Part shown: positions 5,742 through 11,621 of the stretch, piece by piece
How positions within the stretch are numbered: position 1 is the stretch's first letter
Layout of the letters: each line of letters begins with the position of its first letter
NCBI GenBank assembly: GCA_036786445.1
Contig: DAIQRD010000081.1
Location: 1 to 11,621, forward strand
Reading direction: 5' to 3'
Length of the DNA stretch: 11,621 nucleotides
DNA from: JAAZMF01 sp036786445
Lineage (GTDB): Bacteria > Bacillota > Limnochordia > DTU087
The notes under the pieces: model-generated
Told to the model about the DNA's origin: nothing
Database searches by the model: none
The model's input: only the letters and a program-made list of their open reading frames with translations
Translations under genes and position numbers: made by a program

Positions 5742-6311
5742 ATGCGAGAATTAGCCCTGCATGTGCTTGATGTCATACAAAACTCCTTGCGGGCAGGGGC
5801 AAAGCTCATAGAAGTAGAAATAGTCGAGGACACGGCACTTGACTCCCTTGTCATAACCATAGAAGACGATGGGTGCGGTATGGACAAGACACTTGTCCGA
5901 AAGGTCCTCGATCCTTTCACCACTACCCGAACTACCCGGAAAGTAGGGTTGGGTATTCCCTTGCTAAAAATGGCGGTGGAGCGCTCAGCGGGGAATCTAT
6001 CCATCAGCTCCGAGCCGGGTAAAGGAACAGTGGTAACAGCCAGGTTTCAGCATAGCCATATAGACAGGATGCCTTTGGGGGACATGGCAAGTACCATGCT
6101 GGCAGTAATTGTTAGCAACCCAGAGGTGGATGTGGTTTACCGTCACCGCGTAAATGATCGGATATGGGAGGTAGATACCCGCACCATCAAAGCGGAAGTG
6201 GGTGAAGAGGCTCTGACGCTTCCGGTGGTTATGCAATGGTTGAGGTCGTATCTAGAGCAAGGCAATAGTTATCTTCATGGGGGTGCATTAGCAGATGAAA
6301 TCTTTGGATGA
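5742..6311 (+). CDS. GHKL ATPase-fold protein, histidine-kinase-like ATP-binding domain with C-terminal extension
   Basis: A 189-residue cytoplasmic protein that opens directly with the ATP-binding fold. It shows an N-box Asn14 (VIQNSLRAGA), a G1 box EDDGCGM (41-47), an F-box-like DPFTTTR (57-63), a G2 box GLGIPLL (69-75) and GKGT (93-96). There is no dimerisation/phosphoacceptor (DHp) region in front, so it is not a complete histidine kinase. Residues 100-189 form an additional region without a motif I recognise. It is clearly a different subfamily from the RsbW-like protein at 2765. The ATG at 5742 has AGGA 7 nt upstream; the 3' end overlaps the next gene by 17 nt. Likely role: ATP-dependent signal output or a conformational switch paired with the sensor hydrogenase (inferred). 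Confidence 0.85.
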   Translation: MRELALHVLDVIQNSLRAGAKLIEVEIVEDTALDSLVITIEDDGCGMDKTLVRKVLDPFTTTRTTRKVGLGIPLLKMAVERSAGNLSISSEPGKGTVVTARFQHSHIDRMPLGDMASTMLAVIVSNPEVDVVYRHRVNDRIWEVDTRTIKAEVGEEALTLPVVMQWLRSYLEQGNSYLHGGALADEIFG

Positions 6312-6669
6312 ATTGAGACAGTTACGGGACAAAGCACAGGAGACGATCCGTTTGCGGGAGCAAACAGAGGGCACGAAGATTATTGTCGGCATGGGAACAT
6401 GTGGTATTGCCGCTGGTGCCCGGGAAGTAATGCTAGCCCTGGTCGATGAGTTACAGAAAAAGAACTTGGATGATGTCGTTGTTACACAGACGGGCTGCGC
6501 GGGGCTGTGTGAAAAAGAGCCCTTGGTTGAGGTAATTCGATCTGGCGAACCTAAGATCACCTATGGATATATGACGGCAGATAAGGCGCGATCCATGGTG
6601 ACAAGCCATATCGTCAATGGTCAGGTTATCGGAGAATATGTGATTGCTAGAGAAGATGCTGTGAACTAG
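6295..6669 (+). CDS. Stand-alone thioredoxin-like [2Fe-2S] ferredoxin family protein
   Basis: A 124-residue protein related to the thioredoxin-fold ferredoxin domain of NuoE and of the NuoF N-terminus. Residues 28-110 carry the fold; the cluster region reads GMGTCGIAAGA (32-42) and TGCAGLC (67-72), with Cys36, Cys68 and Cys72. The first of the four usual ligands is missing: Gly32 stands where the NuoF-type protein downstream has Cys11. My recollection is that this GTCGIAAGA form is a recurrent family variant, so it may not be a defect. An N-terminal charged helix (1-25) precedes the fold. ATG 6295 overlaps the preceding gene by 17 nt with a GGGGGTG site about 8 nt upstream. Probable role: electron transfer next to the NuoE/NuoF/HydA complex. 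Confidence 0.82.
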   Translation: MKSLDELRQLRDKAQETIRLREQTEGTKIIVGMGTCGIAAGAREVMLALVDELQKKNLDDVVVTQTGCAGLCEKEPLVEVIRSGEPKITYGYMTADKARSMVTSHIVNGQVIGEYVIAREDAVN

Positions 6670-6680
6670 GAGAAATTGAA

Positions 6681-6686
6681 AGGAGG
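6681..6686 (+). promoter_or_regulatory. Ribosome binding site deciding the hydC-like start
   Basis: A perfect AGGAGG lies 7 nt before GTG 6694 (4 nt before GTG 6691). An earlier in-frame TTG at 6676 would put this site inside the gene, so it is rejected. Confidence 0.75.
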
Positions 6687-6693
6687 CTCTGTG

Positions 6694-7179
6694 GTGGCTA
6701 TCCCCAAAGAACAGCTTGAGTCTGTAGAGGAGCGCGTCTTGCGGATTGTCTCGCAACATGGGGCACAGGAAGACTCTCTCTTGCAGATATTGCATGGTGT
6801 GCAAGCAGATAACAATTCCCTTTCTGAAGCAGAGTTGACCCAGGTGGCTCGTGCTATGGATATTCCCCTTAGCCGAGTATACGGTGTTGCTACGTTCTAC
6901 TCCCTGTACTCAGTTCGTCCTCGGGGTAAATTTGTTATTCGAGTTTGTGAAAGTGCCCCCTGCCACATAACGGGGGCCCAGGCAGTTATTCGGGCGTTTG
7001 AGCAAGGTTTGGGCATCAAAATGGGAGAAACGACAAGGGACCGGAAGTTTACGCTGGAATACACCAGTTGTCTAGGAGTCTGTGGAGTTGCACCTGCGGT
7101 CATGATCAATGATCAGGTATACGGGAACCTTACACCTGAGAAGGTGAAAGACGTACTGGCCAATTACGATGAAGACTAG
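6694..7179 (+). CDS. hydC: NAD-linked [FeFe]-hydrogenase gamma subunit, NuoE-like [2Fe-2S] protein
   Basis: Electron-transfer subunit of the HydABC-type complex, 161 residues, the typical NuoE/HydC length. An N-terminal helical bundle (with GVQADNN and VYGVATFYSLY) precedes the thioredoxin-like ferredoxin domain with all four cluster ligands: CESAPC followed by CLGVC near the C-terminus. It forms the small partner of the NuoF-like subunit encoded next. I start at GTG 6694 because of the AGGAGG at the best distance; GTG 6691 is equally in frame and one codon earlier. Known from the family: it completes the diaphorase module that exchanges electrons with NAD(H). A 71-nt gap containing a small hairpin separates it from the hydB-like gene. 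Confidence 0.94.
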   Translation: MAIPKEQLESVEERVLRIVSQHGAQEDSLLQILHGVQADNNSLSEAELTQVARAMDIPLSRVYGVATFYSLYSVRPRGKFVIRVCESAPCHITGAQAVIRAFEQGLGIKMGETTRDRKFTLEYTSCLGVCGVAPAVMINDQVYGNLTPEKVKDVLANYDED

Positions 7180-7197
7180 ACTCTGGTAGTGAGAGTC
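7179..7197 (+). other. Intercistronic hairpin between hydC-like and hydB-like genes
   Basis: GACTCT (7179-7184) and AGAGTC (7192-7197) form a perfect 6-bp stem with a 7-nt loop that begins on the last base of the upstream stop codon. No T-run follows, so it is not an intrinsic terminator; an mRNA stability or processing element is possible. Confidence 0.3.
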
Positions 7198-7250
7198 GCT
7201 TCCTAGACAGGTGCGTGAACTGAGACAAACCGCAAGAGGAGGGGAAATGG

Positions 7251-8882
7251 TTGGAGTTTTTTCGGTCACATGTTCTAGTTTGTTCTGGTGCCAATTGTTC
7301 GTTTAAGGGTTCCCGATCAGTGCGGACTACCCTTGTGGAAGAGATCCGTTCCCAAGGGCTAGATAAAGAGATAAAAGTGATTGAGACCGGGTGTTTCGGC
7401 CTGTGTGAAGCTGGACCGGTGATGGTGGTTTATCCTGAAGCTGTCCATTATTGCCGCGTATCGCCTGATGATATCAAGGAGATCGTCTCAGAGCATCTTC
7501 GCAAAGGCAGGGTAGTCAAACGGCTGCTATACAAAGGCGATGCTGAGGCTCAAAGCGTGCAAACCTGGCAGCAAATTGATTTTTACAGTCGGCAAAAGCG
7601 AGTAGTCCTGAGGAATTGTGGCCTCATTGATCCTGATAGTATCGACGAGTATATCGCCAGAGATGGCTATGAGGCTTTGGGCAGGGTTCTGCGAATGCAG
7701 CCGGCAGAAGTTATCCAGACGGTGAAGGATTCAGGTCTTCGGGGCCGGGGGGGAGCGGGCTTTCCTACCGGACTAAAATGGGACTTCACTGCTAGGGCAG
7801 CAGGCGATCAGAAATACCTTATCTGCAATGCCGATGAAGGAGAACCGGGGACATTTAAAGACCGCCTGATTCTTGAAGGTGATCCCCATTCGGTGATTGA
7901 GGGGATGGCCATCGCGGCCTACGCCATTGGAGCTTCCCGGGGGTATATTTACTTTCGAGGAGAGTACCAGCTCTCCATCGACAGGTTGACCCATGCCATA
8001 GAACAGGCTCGAGCATATGGGTTATTGGGAGATAACGTTTTCGGCACAGGCTTTGGCTTCGATATAGAGGTTAAGATAGGGGCCGGCGCCTACGTGTGCG
8101 GAGAAGAGACTGCCTTGATTAACTCCATAGAGGGCAAGCGAGGCGAGCCCCGCTACAAACCACCATACCCGGCTTCTGTAGGGCTCTGGGGCAAACCCAC
8201 CTGTGTAAATAATGTGGAGACATTGGCTAACGTCCCTACCATTATTCTACAAGGGGCTGAGTGGTTCCGCAGTATCGGTACTGAGAAATGCGCTGGTACC
8301 AAAGTGTTCACTTTGACCGGTAATATAAACAATGCAGGGTTGATCGAAGTTCCCATGGGCATAACCCTTCGGGAAGTCATCTATGACATTGGCGGGGGCA
8401 TACCTAATGGACGGACTTTCAAAATGGCTCAAACCGGCGGGACCTCTGGAGGCTGCCTGCCAGAAGCTCTTCTAGATGTACCCATGGATATAGACTCTCT
8501 AGCTGCTGCCGGCTCTGCCTTGGGATCCGGTGCTTTAATGATTATGGATGATAGCCACTGTATTATTGATGTTGTAAAGTGTTTTCTACAATTTTTCCGC
8601 CACGAATCCTGTGGTCAATGTACACCTTGCCGAGAGGGGACCCAGCGACTCTATGAGCTGGTAGATAAGATCTCTCGGATGGAAGCCACAGAAAAGGATA
8701 TGGAACTGATCCGCCGTTTGGCCAGAACCATGGAGGATGCCTCATTGTGTGCCTTAGGGCAAACAGCTCCCTTCCCAGTTCTGACAACTATGCGCTTTTT
8801 CCCAGAAGAATACGAGGCCCATATTGTCCAAGGTGTCTGCCCTGCGGGGATCTGTAATAATGCAGTGAGTCAAATCGCTTAG
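7251..8882 (+). CDS. hydB: NAD-linked [FeFe]-hydrogenase beta subunit, NuoF-like flavoprotein (short form)
   Basis: Diaphorase subunit carrying FMN and the NAD(H) site, 543 residues. Domains in order: a thioredoxin-like [2Fe-2S] domain (C11, C16, C48, C52); the flavin/NAD-binding fold with GLRGRGGAGFPTG (162-174) and NADEGEPGTFKDR (193-205); an SLBB-like segment (about 350-400); and a [4Fe-4S] domain with SCGQCTPCREG (C454, C457, C460) plus C500. The protein stops just after VCPAGIC (C530, C535), where HydB of the Thermotoga type continues into a 2[4Fe-4S] ferredoxin domain; no remnant of it lies before hydA. The TTG start is supported by GAGGAGGGG 6 nt upstream; the nearby ATG (7247) is out of frame. 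It works with the hydC- and hydA-encoded subunits, passing electrons between NAD(H) and the hydrogenase. Confidence 0.96.
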   Translation: MEFFRSHVLVCSGANCSFKGSRSVRTTLVEEIRSQGLDKEIKVIETGCFGLCEAGPVMVVYPEAVHYCRVSPDDIKEIVSEHLRKGRVVKRLLYKGDAEAQSVQTWQQIDFYSRQKRVVLRNCGLIDPDSIDEYIARDGYEALGRVLRMQPAEVIQTVKDSGLRGRGGAGFPTGLKWDFTARAAGDQKYLICNADEGEPGTFKDRLILEGDPHSVIEGMAIAAYAIGASRGYIYFRGEYQLSIDRLTHAIEQARAYGLLGDNVFGTGFGFDIEVKIGAGAYVCGEETALINSIEGKRGEPRYKPPYPASVGLWGKPTCVNNVETLANVPTIILQGAEWFRSIGTEKCAGTKVFTLTGNINNAGLIEVPMGITLREVIYDIGGGIPNGRTFKMAQTGGTSGGCLPEALLDVPMDIDSLAAAGSALGSGALMIMDDSHCIIDVVKCFLQFFRHESCGQCTPCREGTQRLYELVDKISRMEATEKDMELIRRLARTMEDASLCALGQTAPFPVLTTMRFFPEEYEAHIVQGVCPAGICNNAVSQIA

Positions 8883-8895
8883 AGGGGGGAAGAAA

Positions 8896-10674
8896 ATGGC
8901 TACTGTGAATCTTACCATAGATGGGCAGACTGTTGGGGTGCCGACGGGTTCAACCATTTTGGAGGCAGCTCAGGTGCTGGGCATAGATATTCCCACCCTC
9001 TGCTATCACCCTGATCAGAGCATAAAGGCTGTTTGTCGGATATGTGTAGTAGAAGTAGAGGGACAGCGGGTACTTCAACCGGCATGTGCTTATCCAGTCG
9101 CGGAAGGAATGCGGGTCAAGACAAACACTGCCAGGGTGCGGGAGGCACGGAAGACTGTAGTGGAACTCATGTTAGCACACCATCCTCAGGACTGCCTCCA
9201 ATGTGAACGCAATTTAAACTGTGAGCTGCAGTCTCTAGCTCACCGCTTAGGTGTGCGGGAAATATCTTTCCCCTATGTAGAGCGGGGACTCCCTCTAGAT
9301 GAGCTATCACCTTCAGTGATTCGAGATCCGAACAAATGTATCAACTGCCGTCGCTGTGTCAGTGTTTGCCATGATGTTCAGGGTGTTGGCATATTGGAAT
9401 CAGTGAATCGGGGTTTTGATACAGTAGTGAGTGCACCTTTCTGGAAGAGTTTAGTGGAGCTCAGCTGCGTGAATTGCGGACAATGTGTGTTAGTGTGTCC
9501 AGTGGGAGCTATTAAAGAGAAGGATGACACTGAAGGGGTTTGGGCAGCTTTGGCTGATCCCACCAAGCATGTTGTGGTACAAACTGCTCCTGCCATACGG
9601 GTGTCCATTGGTGAGGAGCTCGGTCTGCCTGCAGGGACTAGAGTGACAAAAAAACTGACTACAGCCTTGCGGCGGTTAGGTTTTGACCGAGTTTTTGATA
9701 CTGACTTCTCTGCAGATTTGACCATCCTAGAAGAAGGTAGCGAGTTATTGGAGCGCTTGTCGACGGGTGGGACTTTGCCCATGATCACATCCTGTAGTCC
9801 TGGGTGGATCAAGTTCATTGAACATTATTATCCTGATCTTCTGGATCATTTGTCTACCTGCAAGTCACCTCAGCAGATGTTCGGGGCATTGGCTAAGACT
9901 TATTATGCCCAGAAGTCAGGTATCGATCCCAAGGACATAGTGATGGTTTCCATTATGCCCTGTACTGCGAAGAAATTCGAAGCAGGCCGTCCCGAGATGA
10001 ATGATAGTGGCCATCCCGATGTAGACATCGTGTTAACCACTCGGGAATTGGGACGCATGTTCCGGGAAGCGGGCATTGATTTTGCTGATTTACCCGAGGA
10101 AGAATATGACGTACCCTTAGGTATTTCCACCGGAGCCGGAGCCATTTTCGGTGCCAGTGGAGGCGTTATGGAAGCTGCCCTGCGGACCGTCTATGAGTTG
10201 GTCACTGGTACTGAACTGGAAAACCTGAACTTCGAGGATGTGCGGGGTCTAGAGGGCATCAAATCCGCCACTGTGAAATTGCCTTTGCCAGAGGCAGCAG
10301 CAGCTGGAGACGGTAATGGCGCAAGCCTTGAGAAATCAGAACTAGAAGTGAAAGTGGCTGTTGCCCATTCCCTAAAACACGCCAAAACCCTGATGGATAA
10401 GATTAGAGCTGGAGAAGCGGATTTCCAATTCCTCGAGGTCATGTGTTGTCCCGGAGGGTGTATTGGTGGAGGCGGACAACCGATTCCCACTACCAATGCG
10501 GAGCGCGCGGATCGAATTCAGGCTATCTATGAAGAGGATGCTGGGATGTCTCTACGCAAATCCCACGAGAACCCAGCAGTGCAGACATTATACGAGGAAT
10601 TCCTGGGTAAGCCCCTGGGGGAAAAATCCCACAAGCTACTGCACACACACTACCAAGTCCGCGAAAGGTTCTAG
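8896..10674 (+). CDS. hydA: [FeFe]-hydrogenase catalytic subunit (trimeric, group A type)
   Basis: Catalytic subunit interconverting H2 with protons and electrons at the H-cluster; 592 residues, cytoplasmic (no signal peptide). N-terminal [2Fe-2S] ferredoxin domain: C36, C47, C50, C64. His-liganded [4Fe-4S] domain: H96, C100, C103, C109. 2[4Fe-4S] ferredoxin: C148/151/154/158 and C191/194/197/201. The H-cluster domain has L1 TSCSPGW (298-304), L2 MPCTAKK (354-360) and L3 EVMCCPGGC (514-522). The C-terminal part (555-590, KSHENP...) matches the small-subunit-like tail fused in monomeric-type HydA. L1 has Ser301 where the usual motif has a second Cys, and Cys322 and Cys517 are extra. The ATG has a strong GAGGGGGG site; the gene follows hydB by 13 nt and ends the operon. 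HydE, HydF and HydG maturases are not in the window. Confidence 0.97.
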   Translation: MATVNLTIDGQTVGVPTGSTILEAAQVLGIDIPTLCYHPDQSIKAVCRICVVEVEGQRVLQPACAYPVAEGMRVKTNTARVREARKTVVELMLAHHPQDCLQCERNLNCELQSLAHRLGVREISFPYVERGLPLDELSPSVIRDPNKCINCRRCVSVCHDVQGVGILESVNRGFDTVVSAPFWKSLVELSCVNCGQCVLVCPVGAIKEKDDTEGVWAALADPTKHVVVQTAPAIRVSIGEELGLPAGTRVTKKLTTALRRLGFDRVFDTDFSADLTILEEGSELLERLSTGGTLPMITSCSPGWIKFIEHYYPDLLDHLSTCKSPQQMFGALAKTYYAQKSGIDPKDIVMVSIMPCTAKKFEAGRPEMNDSGHPDVDIVLTTRELGRMFREAGIDFADLPEEEYDVPLGISTGAGAIFGASGGVMEAALRTVYELVTGTELENLNFEDVRGLEGIKSATVKLPLPEAAAAGDGNGASLEKSELEVKVAVAHSLKHAKTLMDKIRAGEADFQFLEVMCCPGGCIGGGGQPIPTTNAERADRIQAIYEEDAGMSLRKSHENPAVQTLYEEFLGKPLGEKSHKLLHTHYQVRERF

Positions 10675-10712
10675 ACCCGCGCTAGATTTCTATGGGCACA
10701 ATGTAAATCCTA

Positions 10713-10740
10713 CCCCCACCTTGCTGTGGGGGTTTTTCTT
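10713..10740 (+). terminator. Intrinsic terminator of the hydrogenase operon
   Basis: CCCCCAC (10713-10719) and GTGGGGG (10726-10732) form a perfect, GC-rich 7-bp stem with a 6-nt loop, followed by TTTTTCTTT. It lies 38 nt after the hydA stop and no plus-strand gene is interrupted by it. Confidence 0.93.
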
Positions 10741-10911
10741 TGCTATTTCCTTGTTACCTTCCCACCATAGATTACCATATGGGCACTTACTTTCCCCAAG
10801 GTATAAATTTGGGCATACTACAAGACAATACAGGTGAATCCTCTATGCGCTATACAGTGGCGCGCGGACTCGGACAAATCATGAGGACAAGCAGCAGGAG
10901 GTTAAATAGGC

Positions 10912-11621
10912 ATGAAGCGGTTAGCTGTGTTTCTCGGAGCAGTGATACTTGTCGCATTGGTCTTAGGGTCGTTCAACCCCGTAGAGGGGCCGAAGTTGGT
11001 GGAAGCTCAGGCCAAACCTACACTCCATTGGGGTAGTGGCGGTTATGACGTGCGGTTGGTGCAGTGGAAACTGCAAAGCTGGGGCTATTACCGGGGTTCC
11101 ATTGATGGGGTCTTCGGCACAGAGACCTCCCAAGCGGTTCGTAGATTCCAACAACGTTCCGGGTTGCCCGCTGATGGGTTGGTGGGGGCGAGGACTTGGG
11201 CAGCTTTGGGATTTGCCGTGGCAGCACCCACGCCCACCGCCGGTCGAACAGTGGCCTCTCGGGGAGTCTCCAGAGTCGATAATGTTGATTTACTAGCCCG
11301 GGTGGTCGCGGGTGAGGCTGAGGGAGAGCCCTACTCTGGCCAGGTGGCGGTGGCGTCTACGATTCTTAACAGGGTGGCGGATCCACGGTTTCCCAATTCG
11401 CTCAGTGGCGTGATCTTTCAGCCCAATGCCTTTGAGTCTGTCAGCAACGGGCTCATATGGCGGCGGTCACCGAGTGCCGCAGCTTACCGAGCAGCCAGGG
11501 ATGCCATCAACGGATATGATCCCGGCTATGGAGCTACCTTTTTCTGGAATCCATCTAAACCAGTGAATCCATGGATCTGGTCAAGGAGCATCATAGTATG
11601 GATTGGTTCACATGTGTTCGC
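10912..11621 (+). CDS. sleB: Spore cortex-lytic enzyme SleB (3'-truncated by window edge)
   Basis: Peptidoglycan hydrolase of the SleB/CwlJ family, which breaks down spore cortex during germination. The 236 visible residues include an N-terminal signal peptide (basic MKR, hydrophobic core 5-20, likely cleavage near AQA at 32-34), a PG_binding_1 domain (about 38-100, with the typical YYRGSIDGVFG and LPADGLVG turns), a short Ala/Pro/Thr linker (100-120) and the hydrolase domain (about 124 to the end). The acidic cluster at E135, E137 and E139 includes the presumed catalytic Glu, followed by SGQVAVAS and ILNRV. The end at IGSHVF matches the family C-terminus, so only a few residues are missing. 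ATG 10912 has AGGAGGT 9 nt upstream. Transcribed separately from the hydrogenase operon, presumably in the forespore (family knowledge). YpeB, its usual partner, would be expected just downstream. Confidence 0.93.
   Translation, partial: MKRLAVFLGAVILVALVLGSFNPVEGPKLVEAQAKPTLHWGSGGYDVRLVQWKLQSWGYYRGSIDGVFGTETSQAVRRFQQRSGLPADGLVGARTWAALGFAVAAPTPTAGRTVASRGVSRVDNVDLLARVVAGEAEGEPYSGQVAVASTILNRVADPRFPNSLSGVIFQPNAFESVSNGLIWRRSPSAAAYRAARDAINGYDPGYGATFFWNPSKPVNPWIWSRSIIVWIGSHVF

Noticed and set aside
6676..6693. TTG at 6676 as hydC-like start
   Set aside because: It would place the perfect AGGAGG (6681-6686) inside the coding region; GTG 6694 or 6691 fits better.
8883..8895. Possible frameshift removing a ferredoxin domain from hydB
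   Set aside because: Only 13 nt lie between the hydB stop and hydA, and they hold just the hydA ribosome binding site; there is no displaced domain to recover.
10801..10820. CATACTA (10814-10820) preceded by GTATA (10801-10805), resembling sigma-G/F promoter elements before sleB
   Set aside because: The two elements are only 8 bp apart, far from the usual 17-18, and no other suitable -35 was found, so I do not call a promoter although forespore control of sleB is expected.

Overview
The window looks like a chromosomal segment of an anaerobic, spore-forming, Clostridia-type Firmicute. The reasons are an NAD-linked trimeric [FeFe]-hydrogenase operon, a SleB-type spore cortex-lytic enzyme, strong AGGAGG-type ribosome binding sites with many GTG/TTG starts, and Gram-positive-style intrinsic terminators. 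I cannot name genus or species from sequence alone.

Layout. (1) 1-1760, minus strand: an ABC importer of the ferric-iron/spermidine-putrescine/thiamine class. The ATPase gene is followed by a permease gene that runs off the left edge; no substrate-binding protein is in view. (2) 1761-2028: a non-coding stretch upstream of the ATPase gene with several short dyads. (3) 2029-2207: a promoter, tRNA-Ser (anticodon UGA, CCA encoded) and an intrinsic terminator. (4) 2208-2393: leader of the main operon, with a GTATTA-N5-TAATAC dyad and a 7-bp hairpin. (5) 2394-10674, plus strand: a nine-gene operon with gaps of at most about 71 bp and several overlaps, closed by a strong terminator at 10713-10740. 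(6) 10912 to the right edge: sleB, missing only its extreme 3' end.

The operon has two halves. The distal half (6295-10674) encodes a stand-alone thioredoxin-like ferredoxin followed by HydC-like (NuoE), HydB-like (NuoF) and HydA subunits, the set used for NAD(H)-linked and probably electron-bifurcating H2 metabolism. The proximal half (2394-6311) contains no classical metabolic enzyme. It holds two DRTGG-type small proteins, two different GHKL ATPase-fold proteins (one RsbW/RsbT-like, one histidine-kinase-like), a PHP-domain metallophosphoesterase, and a second H-cluster protein. That last protein resembles putative sensory (group C/D) hydrogenases: it keeps the four H-cluster cysteines but lacks the proton-relay Cys and both conserved Met residues. 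The simplest reading is an H2/redox-sensing and signalling cassette co-transcribed with the catalytic hydrogenase it may control. Its output target and chemistry are not evident from the window. This cassette is the most interesting part of the sequence.

Details worth checking: the HydA L1 motif reads TSCSPGW, with Ser where the textbook cluster-ligand Cys sits, and there are two unusual cysteines nearby; HydB ends without the C-terminal 2[4Fe-4S] ferredoxin domain; the stand-alone ferredoxin has three rather than four cluster-type cysteines.
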